Shown: positions 7,005-15,038 of the stretch, one piece after another
Layout of the letters: each line of letters opens with the position of its first letter
How positions within the stretch are numbered: position 1 is the stretch's first letter
NCBI GenBank assembly: GCA_031276355.1
Contig: JAISNC010000078.1
Span: 1 to 32,715, forward strand
Reading direction: 5' to 3'
DNA length: 32,715 nucleotides
Source: Odoribacteraceae bacterium
GTDB lineage: Bacteria > Bacteroidota > Bacteroidia > Bacteroidales > Marinifilaceae
Made by a program: the position numbers and the translations under genes
The notes under the pieces: generated by a model
The model's input: only the letters and a program-made list of their open reading frames with translations
Database searches by the model: none
Told to the model about the DNA's origin: nothing

Positions 7005-8731
7005 AAGCCAGTTACGGGCAGAAGCTCTTCCTCTGTTTCCTCGTCATCTTCGTGTTGTTTACCGTCGGGGTCGCCTGGTTTGAACAGGTACGCGAGCGGG
7101 AGAACAAGACAAAGGCCTTAGAGGAACGCCTTGACGCGTACGCGGTCATGGTGCATACGGCTTTACGTCGTCCCGGGGCCGATGTCCCGCGGGCGTTGGA
7201 TAGCTTATTAGTACTGTTCCCCCGGGAGATCCGACTCACGCTGATCGATAGCACGGGCGCGGTGTGGTTCGATAATGAGATCCGCGAGACAGCCTCGCTG
7301 GAGAATCACGCCACACGCCCCGAGATCACCGGGGCACGGGCAAAAGGGGAGGCGAGTGATGTTCGCGTCTCCGCCTCGAATGATCGGAAATATCTTTATC
7401 ACGCGCGCTTCGTTGCTGGTTGTTATGTACGCGTCGCGTTGCCTTACGATATCCACGTGCGCCATTTCTTGCAGCCCGATAACTTGTTCCTGTATTATAT
7501 CGTGACCTTGTTCGTTGTCGTGATCCTGTTGGCGAACTATATCTCTCGGCGTTTCGGGCGATCCATCCGGCAGTTGCGCGACTTCACCAACGCCGTCGAT
7601 CGGGGGGGAGAGATGCCGTTTACCGTCTCTGTCTCCCGCGATGAGCTGGGTGAGATCGTGACGAAGATTGCCGAGAACTACCGGCGCATCAAGGAGAGTG
7701 AACAAGAGATCGCCCTCGAGCGCGAGAAACTCCTGCAACACGTGCACGGTCTCGAAGAGGGAGTCTGCTTTTTCTCGGCGGACGGTTCGGTGGAGTTTTA
7801 TAATGGCCTTTTCATACAGTACCTGAACACTATCACCGACGAGGCGAACGGTGACCCCTTGATGCTCTTTTCCGATAAGGCGTTCGCCCAGGTATCCTCC
7901 TTCCTCGATTCCCGCGTGGGCCGCGATGCCTATTTTGAGACGCGTGTCAACAAGCAAGGGAAGAATTTCGCTGTCCGCGTGAACGTGTTTGACGATAAAA
8001 GTTTCGAGATTATTATCAACGACATCACGAACCAGGAGAAGACACGCCTCCTGAAGCAGGAGATGACCGGTAATATCACGCACGAGTTGCGCACGCCCGT
8101 CACGGCGATCCGCGGGTGTCTCGAGACGGTGTTAAGTCGCGCGTTGGATCCCGAGAAGGAGCGCCATTTTATCCGAAGTGCCTATAACCAGGTGCTGGCT
8201 CTCTCCGAGTTAATCCAGGACATGAGCCTAATCACTAAAATGGAGGATGCCCCGCAGTCGTTTCAACTTGAGCCGGTGAATATCTCCGCCTTGCTGACCG
8301 ACTTGAGGAACGACTTGGAACTGCTGCTGCAGGAGAAGCGTATCCAGATGGATTGGAACATGCCGGACGATCTCCGCGTGAAGGGAAACCGGAATTTGAT
8401 CTATTCGATCTTCCGGAATTTGACGGACAACGCGATCCGCTATGCCGGTAACGATGTCTCCGTGCACGTGAGTATCTATCGGGAAGACAAGCGTTTCTAC
8501 TATTTCTCGTACGCGGATACGGGGGTGGGTATTCCCGACGAACACCACCTGAATCGCCTCTTCGAACGCTTCTATCGCATCAACGAAGGCCGCACGCGCG
8601 ACACGGGCGGATCGGGGTTAGGCCTCTCCATCGTCAAGAATGCCGTCGCGTTCCACAAGGGGACGATTATCGTGAAGAACAGGGCCGGTGGCGGGCTGGA
8701 GTTCCTGTTTGGCTTGCCGAAGGATTTATAG
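7001..8731 (+). CDS. Membrane sensor histidine kinase, PhoR-like
   Basis: The 576-residue kinase has TM1 at about 8-27, a periplasmic sensor region of about 130 residues, TM2 at about 162-181 (LFLYYIVTLFVVVILLANYI), a HAMP-like linker and a PAS-like domain at about 245-345 (LEEGVCFFSADGSVEFYNGL). The dimerisation/phospho-acceptor domain carries H361 in NITHELRTPVTAIRG. The catalytic ATPase domain shows the N box (NLTDNAIRYA), DTGVGIP, an F box and GGSGLGLSIVKN. It is translationally coupled to the regulator. PhoR kinases have this TM-PAS-HisKA-ATPase order and sense phosphate through Pst and PhoU. Position after pst supports PhoR. Confidence 0.9.
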   Translation: MKASYGQKLFLCFLVIFVLFTVGVAWFEQVRERENKTKALEERLDAYAVMVHTALRRPGADVPRALDSLLVLFPREIRLTLIDSTGAVWFDNEIRETASLENHATRPEITGARAKGEASDVRVSASNDRKYLYHARFVAGCYVRVALPYDIHVRHFLQPDNLFLYYIVTLFVVVILLANYISRRFGRSIRQLRDFTNAVDRGGEMPFTVSVSRDELGEIVTKIAENYRRIKESEQEIALEREKLLQHVHGLEEGVCFFSADGSVEFYNGLFIQYLNTITDEANGDPLMLFSDKAFAQVSSFLDSRVGRDAYFETRVNKQGKNFAVRVNVFDDKSFEIIINDITNQEKTRLLKQEMTGNITHELRTPVTAIRGCLETVLSRALDPEKERHFIRSAYNQVLALSELIQDMSLITKMEDAPQSFQLEPVNISALLTDLRNDLELLLQEKRIQMDWNMPDDLRVKGNRNLIYSIFRNLTDNAIRYAGNDVSVHVSIYREDKRFYYFSYADTGVGIPDEHHLNRLFERFYRINEGRTRDTGGSGLGLSIVKNAVAFHKGTIIVKNRAGGGLEFLFGLPKDL

Positions 8732-8756
8732 ATCACCTGCCCGTCGCCGTTCCCGG

Positions 8757-9695
8757 TTAAAAAAGGAAGTGGTCGCTGATCGAGCGATGTTCCCGGATAT
8801 TTCGGATCGTCTCGGCGAACATCGCCGCGGTGGAGATTACTTTGATCTTGGGGGACTCCTTTTTCTGTGAAATGGAGTCGGTGAAGAAGACCTCCGTCAG
8901 CCGGGATTTCGCGATGCGCTCGTAGGCCTCGCCGGAGAGGACGGCATGGGAAGCCACGGCCCGCACGCTTGCGGCACCTTTCTTGCGCAACAGGTCGGCG
9001 GCCTTGCAGATCGTGCCCGCGGTGTCGATCATGTCGTCCACGATGATGATATTTCTCCCTTTCACTTTCCCGATGACCTTCATGTCGGCCACTTCGTTCT
9101 CTTTTTCGCGGGTTTTGTGGCAGATCACGAGGTCAGCGTTGAGGTACTTGGCCCACGAGTTAGCCCGCTTCGCGCCGCCGATGTCCGGCGAGGCGATGGA
9201 GATGTTTCCCAGGTTCAGCGCCTGGATATGGGGAATGAAGACGGAGGAGCCGTAGAGGTGATCGACGGGGACATCGAAAAATCCCTGGATTTGGTCGGCG
9301 TGCAGGTCCATCGTGACGATCCGGTCGACCCCAGCGGCCTGGAGCATGTTGGCTACCAGCTTGGCACCGATGGCGACGCGTGGTTTGTCTTTCCGGTCCT
9401 GTCGGGCGAAGCCGAAGTAGGGGATGACGGCGATCACCTTGTAGGCCGAGGCGCGTTTTGCCGCATCGATCATCAAGAGCAACTCCATCAGGTTATCGGA
9501 AGGGGGGAAAGTTGACTGCACGATGAAAACGTACTCCCCGCGCACGGTCTCGTTGTAGCCGACGCCAAATTCCCCGTCGCTGAATTTCGTGTATATTCTT
9601 TTACCGGGTTCCAAATTGAGGGCGTGGGCAATGTTAGTGGCAATATACTCACTGTTTTTACAAGCAAATACCTTGACATCAGGAATGTTTGACAT
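8757..9695 (-). CDS. prs: Ribose-phosphate pyrophosphokinase (PRPP synthase)
   Basis: The 312-residue enzyme makes phosphoribosyl pyrophosphate from ribose 5-phosphate and ATP, for purine, pyrimidine, histidine and NAD synthesis. Visible class I motifs are the flexible loop region YFGFARQDRKDKPRVAIGAK, the metal-binding MDLHADQIQGFF and the PRPP loop VDDMIDTAGT. Length is normal. The gene is monocistronic by layout: it converges on the sensor kinase with 25 bp between the stops and is separated from dnaX by about 98 bp. The codon style is like its neighbours and nothing looks disrupted. Confidence 0.97.
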   Translation of the reverse strand: MSNIPDVKVFACKNSEYIATNIAHALNLEPGKRIYTKFSDGEFGVGYNETVRGEYVFIVQSTFPPSDNLMELLLMIDAAKRASAYKVIAVIPYFGFARQDRKDKPRVAIGAKLVANMLQAAGVDRIVTMDLHADQIQGFFDVPVDHLYGSSVFIPHIQALNLGNISIASPDIGGAKRANSWAKYLNADLVICHKTREKENEVADMKVIGKVKGRNIIIVDDMIDTAGTICKAADLLRKKGAASVRAVASHAVLSGEAYERIAKSRLTEVFFTDSISQKKESPKIKVISTAAMFAETIRNIREHRSISDHFLF

Positions 9696-9729
9696 ATTAT
9701 GATTTTATGGGTTATGTTGGATTCTGTCG

Positions 9730-9737
9730 CGAAAGTA
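9730..9737 (-). promoter_or_regulatory. Possible -7 box for prs (TACTTTCG)
   Basis: Read on the minus strand this is TACTTTCG, one mismatch from TAnnTTTG, 34 bp upstream of the prs ATG. No clear -33 TTTG is seen. It is the only candidate in this gap. Confidence 0.35.
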
Positions 9738-9793
9738 TGAAAATAATTTGAAGTTGTACCGGTATGGAAGGCTATAATTTTATCAAGGCGTGA

Positions 9794-10424
9794 TCACGGC
9801 ACTTCTAAACCAAAGCGCTCGCACAGTTCTCGTACTACCGGGTAGCGCGTGATGAAATGGTCGAGTTTATCTTGGGCCGTGTACAGGCGTTTCACCACGG
9901 GAGCGTCGTCGCGTTGTTCATCGTAAAGGTCGAATTGCAGGGTGATCTGACTGTTTTTCAGCTCCTGCTTGAAGTGAGCAAGTAGGTTGGCGTAGAGTTC
10001 TTTGGATTTCGTGAGCAGGAGATCGTTATCTAACCTGAGCGTGATCGTGTGATCGTCCAACAGGGGAGGGTAGGCCGTCAGCGCCGCGTGCAATGCCTTC
10101 TCCTTCTCGGCAGAAGCGAAACGTTCCAGCGCGGCAGACACGGCGGAAAGATCAAAAGAAGCATTGACAAGAGCCGCTTCCAGCGGCTCCCGCGACTCTT
10201 GAGTCGCGGAGGAGGTCGGGAATATCTCCTCTATTGCCGCCTTGAGTTTGAACGAGGTGGGAGGAGATGGTTTCCGTTGTCTTTGGGAGTGGATGGACGA
10301 AGGGGCCGCGTCGGACACCGGAAGCGTTCCCGTGGCAGGGGAAGAGGGCACCGTTACCACTTCATCCGGGACTCTCTTGAAGCCCGCTATCTCCAACAGG
10401 GGAGCGAGTGGATCTAAGCTAAGA
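9794..10424 (-). CDS. dnaX: DnaX tau-specific C-terminal part in the -1 frame
   Basis: The frame -1 to the 370-residue DnaX ORF is open across the A11 tract and continues for about 210 codons to TGA at 9794-9796. It encodes a Pro/Ser-rich linker (TGTLPVSDAAPSSIHSQRQR) and then a folded-looking domain (LRLDNDLLLTKSKELYANLL, ending LYTAQDKLDHFITRYPVVRE and LCERFGLEVP). The ending matches the style of DnaX C-termini in Bacteroidetes. There is no good independent start: the first start-like codon is TTG at 10394-10396, inside the frame, with no promoter. It is therefore read as the C-terminus of tau, reached by -1 slippage (about 577 residues in all). A homopolymer sequencing error is the main alternative. 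Confidence 0.75.
10171..10209. repeat. Two adjacent perfect mini-palindromes inside dnaX
   Basis: GAGCCGCT-TCC-AGCGGCTC (10171-10189) is directly followed by CCGCGACTC-TT-GAGTCGCGG (10190-10209). They have perfect stems of 8 and 9 bp and a 19-20 nt period. They lie in the tau linker and keep the reading frame (SATQESREPLEAAL). Confidence 0.8.
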
Positions 10425-11526
10425 TTTTTTTTTTTGCCTCGACCAGTTGAGCGAGTTTGATGAGGGTCAACTCCGCGCTAAAACGTTTGTCAAGGCGTAT
10501 CTTGTATTGCCCCTCGCCTTGTTCGATTGTCAGCAGGGCATCGAAGATAAAGGCTATGTCTAAGGCCTGGGCCTGTTTCAGGTAGCGTTCTCGCGTGGAA
10601 AGAGTCACCTCGAGCAACTGTATGGTGACCGGATCCTTGGCCACCAGCAGGTTTCTGAAGTGCTTGCCTAACCCGGCTAACAAGTGACCGGCATCGAACC
10701 CTCGCTCCATGATTTCGTTAAAGAGCAGGAGGCACTTTCCCACCTCTCCCGCGTAGAAATGATCCGTCAGGCGAAAATAGTAGTCATAATCCAGCACGTT
10801 TAAATCTTCGATCACCTGCGCGTAGGTCAACGTGCTGCCGCAGAAACTGACCACCTGGTCGAAGATCGAAAGCGCATCGCGCATGGCCCCGTCCGCTTTT
10901 TGAGCGATGATGTCCAGGGCCTCTTCCTCGGCGCTGACTCCCTCCTTGGCGGCAATGTATTTCAAGTGTTCCACCGTGTCGGCGACCTTGATGCGGTGAA
11001 AGTCGTATATCTGGCAACGGGAGAGGATGGTGGGGAGGATCTTGTGTTTTTCCGTCGTGGCGAGGATAAAGATGGCGTGAGCGGGCGGCTCTTCGAGGGT
11101 TTTCAAGAACGCGTTAAATGCCTGCGCGCTTAACATGTGTACCTCGTCGACGATGTAGACACTGTATTTCCCTACTTGTGGCAACACCCGTACTTGTTCT
11201 ACTAATCCCCGGATATCATCCACGCTGTTGTTGGACGCGGCATCCAGCTCGTGGATGTTCAGCGACCGTCCCTCGTTGAAGGTGCGGCACGACTCGCATT
11301 CGTTGCACGGCTCGGCATTCTCTCCCGGCTGCATGCAATTGATCGTCTTCGCGAAGATACGAGCGCACGTGGTCTTGCCCACCCCGCGAGGGCCGCAAAA
11401 AAGGTACGCGTGAGCCAGTTGGTGGTTCACGATCGCGTTCCGTAACGTGGTGGTGATCGAACGTTGCCCGATGACCGTGTCGAAACTGGCCGGGCGGTAT
11501 TTGCGGGCTGAAACAAGATAACTCAT
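10414..11526 (-). CDS. dnaX: DNA polymerase III clamp-loader subunit DnaX, 0-frame (gamma-like) product
   Basis: The 370-residue AAA+ ATPase loads the sliding clamp. It shows Walker A GPRGVGKT (45-52), a zinc knuckle with C64, C74, C77 and C80 (CNECESC), Walker B VDEVH (126-130), the sensor/arginine-finger motif TTEKHKILPTILSRCQ, and then the lid and collar domains. It ends abruptly in EAKKKILA at a stop placed ten bases after an 11-A run. Full DnaX proteins in this phylum are about 570-620 residues, and the missing C-terminus is present in the -1 frame. The situation recalls Thermus (transcriptional slippage on an A tract) and E. coli (-1 ribosomal frameshift) dnaX. It is same-strand with the bat operon, 68 bp after batE, with its own predicted promoter. 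Confidence 0.93.
   Translation of the reverse strand: MSYLVSARKYRPASFDTVIGQRSITTTLRNAIVNHQLAHAYLFCGPRGVGKTTCARIFAKTINCMQPGENAEPCNECESCRTFNEGRSLNIHELDAASNNSVDDIRGLVEQVRVLPQVGKYSVYIVDEVHMLSAQAFNAFLKTLEEPPAHAIFILATTEKHKILPTILSRCQIYDFHRIKVADTVEHLKYIAAKEGVSAEEEALDIIAQKADGAMRDALSIFDQVVSFCGSTLTYAQVIEDLNVLDYDYYFRLTDHFYAGEVGKCLLLFNEIMERGFDAGHLLAGLGKHFRNLLVAKDPVTIQLLEVTLSTRERYLKQAQALDIAFIFDALLTIEQGEGQYKIRLDKRFSAELTLIKLAQLVEAKKKILA
10425..10435 (-). promoter_or_regulatory. A11 slippage tract in dnaX
   Basis: Eleven consecutive A on the coding (minus) strand within GAG GCA AAA AAA AAA ATC TTA. The 0-frame stop TAG comes nine bases after the tract. Both -1 ribosomal slippage and insertion of one extra A by RNA polymerase would join the upstream ORF to the tau frame. 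Confidence 0.75.
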
Positions 11527-11545
11527 GGGGTCTAATTTTGGCTTA

Positions 11546-11553
11546 CAAACTTA
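11546..11553 (-). promoter_or_regulatory. Bacteroidetes -7 box of dnaX (TAAGTTTG)
   Basis: On the minus strand TAAGTTTG is an exact TAnnTTTG match, 19 bp upstream of the dnaX ATG and downstream of the batE stop. This suggests that dnaX is transcribed separately from the bat operon. No exact -33 TTTG is visible. Confidence 0.55.
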
Positions 11554-11594
11554 ACGATTGGATTTGAGAAAAACGAGTGATCGCGGCGCGTTTT

Positions 11595-12353
11595 TTAAAT
11601 TCTCTCGACATCGCTCTGTTGTACCCATCCCACGTTGCCGTCGGCCATGCGGATATTGTACCATTGGCCGAGGGAGTCTACCAGGGTAATCTTTAATCCC
11701 TCGTGCACGACGTATAGTTCTGTCCCGCTCGGGTCGGGTGCCCCGCGTACTACCACGCTGGGAGACATCACGATCGCCTGATCCCGGCCGGTTACCCGGT
11801 GGTATTGTTTAGAGGCAAACCACACGCTCAACACGGTGAAGATAAGGGCCACGATCCCGCTGGCGAAACTTCCCTTCTTGAGGCCGATGGAGGTGGCATG
11901 AAAAAAGAGCACCGTCATTCCCAGGAAACACAAGAAGAGGGCGACCGAAAGGAATCCCCACTGGTCGGCCGTCAACGCGGTAACGACGGCGTTATACCAT
12001 TCTATCAGGAAGAACACCGGCAAAACGTCGATCCTGTCGATCGTGGCCCGGCGCGCCATCGTGAGGTTGTATGCCACGTCCTCGTCCCTGGGATCGAGCA
12101 ACAGGGCACGCTCGTAATTCAGGATGGAACGGGCGATCTCGTTTTGCTTGTAATAGCAGTTGCCCAGGTTGTAGTAGAGCGAGGTGGATTCGACACCCGT
12201 CTCCAAGATCTCGTTGTACAACTCCATCGCCCGGGCATAGTTTCCTTCCTGATACATCCGGGCGGCCTCTGCCTCGATCGCTCGCGTGTCGCCCGCGCGG
12301 GTGTTAGTGCCCCACAAAATAAAAGCAAGTAATATAATCGTGATCTTCTTCAT
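11595..12353 (-). CDS. batE: BatE: TPR and SH3-like membrane protein of the Bat operon
   Basis: A 252-residue protein with a signal peptide (MKKITIILLAFILWGTNTRA), TPR repeats at about 24-105 (AARMYQEGNYARAMELYNEI, SLYYNLGNCYYKQNEIARSI) and two or three transmembrane segments at about 110-182. A C-terminal SH3-like domain follows (VVRGAPDPSGTELYVVHEG, WYNIRMADGNVGWV). This is the architecture of BatE. Its start is five bases after the batD stop, so it is the promoter-distal gene of the moxR-bat operon. Bat proteins are linked to aerotolerance or envelope integrity in Bacteroides; the biochemical role of BatE is unknown. Probable periplasmic scaffold. Confidence 0.85.
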   Translation of the reverse strand: MKKITIILLAFILWGTNTRAGDTRAIEAEAARMYQEGNYARAMELYNEILETGVESTSLYYNLGNCYYKQNEIARSILNYERALLLDPRDEDVAYNLTMARRATIDRIDVLPVFFLIEWYNAVVTALTADQWGFLSVALFLCFLGMTVLFFHATSIGLKKGSFASGIVALIFTVLSVWFASKQYHRVTGRDQAIVMSPSVVVRGAPDPSGTELYVVHEGLKITLVDSLGQWYNIRMADGNVGWVQQSDVERI

Positions 12354-12358
12354 GGTTT

Positions 12359-14212
12359 CTATTTTTTTGTCGCGTCCGTCAATTGCCCGTTGAGGCGGGT
12401 AATGGTCGTGATCGCCTCGTTGTACAGTTTTTCCATCTCCTCGCCCGCGTCGCTATCCGGGGCATAACGGGCGTATTCACACTGGTCCAGCACGCCAATG
12501 AAGCGGAGGATCATCTCTTCCGATGCCCGCCGACGATTCAGGTGATCGCTGATGTTGTCTCGATTCAATGCCGATGCCGGGATGTTTAACTTGTAGCTGA
12601 CGTATCCCCACATGGCCGTCAACACCTCCTGGTAAAAGCGTCCGGAATCCCCGGCCGCCATCGCCCCGGCCGCCGCCTTCAGGCGTTTCTGGGCCATCTT
12701 GTTGGCAGTCTTGCTCTTTACCCTCACCAGGTCGGCCCGCGCTTTGATACGACGCCGGTTTAACAGCATCCCCGCCACGCATAGTACGAAGGGCACGATC
12801 AGGCTGAGCGCGTAGGCCGTGGTGCGGAAGAAGCGCACGCCTTTCGGTTTAAAGGTGCTACTCCCCGTCTTGATGTAATGAATGTCCTCGCCCAGTACCC
12901 GGACATCCTCTTTCTTGAACGATTGAATGGCTGTTGTTCCCGTGCCGGGGGAGGTCGTGTCGCTTCCCTTCAAGACATGCACGTTGAAGGCGTTGCCGGT
13001 GAGCGTTTTGTAATTTTGTGACAGGATATTAAAATAGGAGTAGTTCACGGGTGGTAAGGTGTAGTCGCCCGCGTACCGCGGGATCACCACGTATTCGAAC
13101 ATGACCGTGCCGGTGGTGATCCCGGACTGGGTCTGCACGTTGCGCGTGACCTTCGGGTCATACACGTCAAAGTCATGCGGGAGGTTGATCTTGGGAGCCT
13201 CCAACATGCGCAGGTTACCGTTCCCGCGGAAAACGATCGTGTAGGTGAACGCGTCGTTGGCCCGGATGGTGTCGTGGGAAATCGAGGTAGAGAGGGTCAA
13301 GTTGCCCACCACGCCGTTAAAGTTCGAGGGTTTCCCCGCCTCCGGTAGGTTTTTAACCGAGACTTTCACTGGCCGTGAGCGCTGCGGCAGGTTTACCGTT
13401 CGCACGCTGCTCCCGAAAAAATGGTCGAGCGGGGAACTCCCGACAACGCGTTGCAGCACGCGGCAATCCAACTCGAACGGGTCGATCGTGAGTTCCCCGG
13501 TGTGTTGAGGGGAGAGCACCCATTGCGCCACGATGCCGGCCTCGTACACTCGCCCGTTAAACTCGACGCGCTCGAACGATATCTTGTCGACGGGGATCTC
13601 TTCCGTCAGGAATCCCGCGAAGGAGGGGGCCTTATAGCGCCCGAAGCCCGATAGGTTCGTGCGCGTGTAGACTTTCAACGTGGCTACAAAACTCTCGCCC
13701 AGGTAGAGCGAGGAGCGCCCTATCTCCCAGCGCAGGAAGAGATCCTCTTCCGTGACCGTGGCGGATCCCTGTTGCGGCTCCTCGTATTCTCGCGAGCGGG
13801 AGCGCTGTTGCCGCGCGTTCGTGTTCGCCTCGCCCTTGACTACTTTTATGGTTAGCTTGTTGGAGGTATATTCTTTTCCTCCCACGCGGATGGTGGCCGA
13901 TTCGACGGTAAACGTGCCTTCTTTCGCAGCATCCAGCACGTACGTGTAGGTGTAGGTGGTGCTGGAAGTCATCTTCCCGTTGCTGTCCAGGATGGTCTGG
14001 CTCTCCATGGCCGGGGAGGGACCCGCCAACAAGGTAAACTCGTCAGGAATAGCGATTTTCAGGTCTTCCCCGCGCCGGTTCAAGCTAAAAACCAGCTTGA
14101 ACTGTTCTCCTATTTCTACCACTTTGGGCGCGGTCGCGGTGAAAGAGACCTCTTGCGCGATTCCCCTCACGCTGCCGGTTATAAATAATAATAAAAGAAA
14201 GAATAGCCTCAT
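12359..14212 (-). CDS. batD: BatD: large exported 'oxygen tolerance' protein
   Basis: A 617-residue protein from the ATG at 14210-14212, which begins a clean signal peptide (MRLFFLLLLFITGSVRGIAQ). An ATG 14 codons earlier at 14254 would overlap batC by 17 bases. The N-terminal 450 residues are beta-rich repeats (VSFTATAPKVVEIGEQFKLV; AFTYTIVFRGNGNLRMLEAP; VNYSYFNILSQNYKTLTG), typical of the BatD family. A transmembrane segment (AYALSLIVPFVLCVAGMLLN) follows, and then a cytoplasmic helical tail (LTAMWGYVSYKLNIPASALN). It sits between batC and batE. BatD is thought to form the periplasmic arm of a complex with the VWA proteins BatA and BatB; this is family knowledge, not shown here. Confidence 0.88.
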   Translation of the reverse strand: MRLFFLLLLFITGSVRGIAQEVSFTATAPKVVEIGEQFKLVFSLNRRGEDLKIAIPDEFTLLAGPSPAMESQTILDSNGKMTSSTTYTYTYVLDAAKEGTFTVESATIRVGGKEYTSNKLTIKVVKGEANTNARQQRSRSREYEEPQQGSATVTEEDLFLRWEIGRSSLYLGESFVATLKVYTRTNLSGFGRYKAPSFAGFLTEEIPVDKISFERVEFNGRVYEAGIVAQWVLSPQHTGELTIDPFELDCRVLQRVVGSSPLDHFFGSSVRTVNLPQRSRPVKVSVKNLPEAGKPSNFNGVVGNLTLSTSISHDTIRANDAFTYTIVFRGNGNLRMLEAPKINLPHDFDVYDPKVTRNVQTQSGITTGTVMFEYVVIPRYAGDYTLPPVNYSYFNILSQNYKTLTGNAFNVHVLKGSDTTSPGTGTTAIQSFKKEDVRVLGEDIHYIKTGSSTFKPKGVRFFRTTAYALSLIVPFVLCVAGMLLNRRRIKARADLVRVKSKTANKMAQKRLKAAAGAMAAGDSGRFYQEVLTAMWGYVSYKLNIPASALNRDNISDHLNRRRASEEMILRFIGVLDQCEYARYAPDSDAGEEMEKLYNEAITTITRLNGQLTDATKK

Positions 14213-14237
14213 TTTCTTCGTATTTAAGCCCACAAAA

Positions 14238-15017
14238 TTACCAATTCTTTTCAATTTTCATGCGTTTGGCCTTTAGCGCTTTCATTTTCTCCTGTTGCAC
14301 CTTTTCCTGCGTCTTCTGCTCTTCCGCTTCCAGGGCGTTTAACAGGCGTTTCGCGTCCTCCGGGGATATTTTCGCTTCCTGTTGTTGGGATTGCCCCGGT
14401 TGATCTCGCGATTCGTTGTTTTGATTATTTTGTTCCTGCTCTTTATTTTGTTCCTGCTCTTTATTTTGCTCTTGTTCTTTATTCTGCTCTTGATTCTGCT
14501 CCTGGTTCTGATCTTTATCCTTATCCTGTTCTTGATTTTTATCCTTGTTCTGATCCTTATTATCCTGGTTTTGATCCTGGTTCTCCTGTTCTTGCTTCAT
14601 TTGCCGGGCGTACTCCAGGTTATACTTTGTCTCCTGGGCATCGGGGCGGTTCCGGAGCGACTGCTTGTAGGCTTCGATGCACTCGTCTAATTTGTTTTGT
14701 GCCAACAACGTGTTGCCGATATTGTGGAACAATTCGCCCAGGGTCTCTTTATCCGTCTGGTCTTTGGCCAGCGAGGCGAACTGTTGGAGCGCCTCGTCGT
14801 ATTTCTTCTGCTTGTACAGGGCATCGGCCAGGTTAAAGGCCGCCGCGAAGGACGCGTTCTCTCGCTCCAGCGCCCGCCGGTACTGCACCTCTGCCTCTTC
14901 AAACTTTTGCGTGTTAAACAGGTCGTTCCCTCCCCGGATAAACCGGCGCTCTTGCTGGGCCACCGACGGCAAGCAAGCCGTCAGGGCCACGATTCCTAAC
15001 ATGATTCTCTTTTTCAT
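14238..15017 (-). CDS. batC: BatC: TPR protein with long Gln/Glu/Lys/Asp/Asn low-complexity tail
   Basis: About 259 residues from ATG 15017; a GTG two codons upstream is the alternative. A signal peptide (MKKRIMLGIVALTACLPSVA) precedes TPR units (FEEAEVQYRRALERENASFA; KYDEALQQFASLAKDQ; NKLDECIEAYKQSLRNRPDA). A hydrophilic tract of more than 50 residues follows, built almost only of Q, N, K, E and D (NQEQNKEQEQNKEQEQ). The end is basic (EKMKALKAKRMKIEKNW). BatC proteins characteristically join TPRs to such a charged tail. The DNA of the tract (about 14410-14600) is a degenerate short-period repeat and so may vary in length between strains. It lies between batB and batD with gaps of about 20-25 bp. 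Confidence 0.85.
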   Translation of the reverse strand: MKKRIMLGIVALTACLPSVAQQERRFIRGGNDLFNTQKFEEAEVQYRRALERENASFAAAFNLADALYKQKKYDEALQQFASLAKDQTDKETLGELFHNIGNTLLAQNKLDECIEAYKQSLRNRPDAQETKYNLEYARQMKQEQENQDQNQDNKDQNKDKNQEQDKDKDQNQEQNQEQNKEQEQNKEQEQNKEQEQNNQNNESRDQPGQSQQQEAKISPEDAKRLLNALEAEEQKTQEKVQQEKMKALKAKRMKIEKNW

Positions 15018-15038
15018 AGTCACCTCTTGATTTCCTGT

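Noticed and set aside
11581-11600. Terminator between batE and dnaX
   Set aside because: CGCGGCGCG next to T and A runs leaves no room for a loop, so no convincing stem forms.
14382-14690. 102-codon plus-strand ORF of Leu/Ile/Phe repeats over batC
   Set aside because: It is the antisense of the Q/K/E/D low-complexity tract. The hydrophobic look results from reading CTC/TTC/ATT on the other strand.
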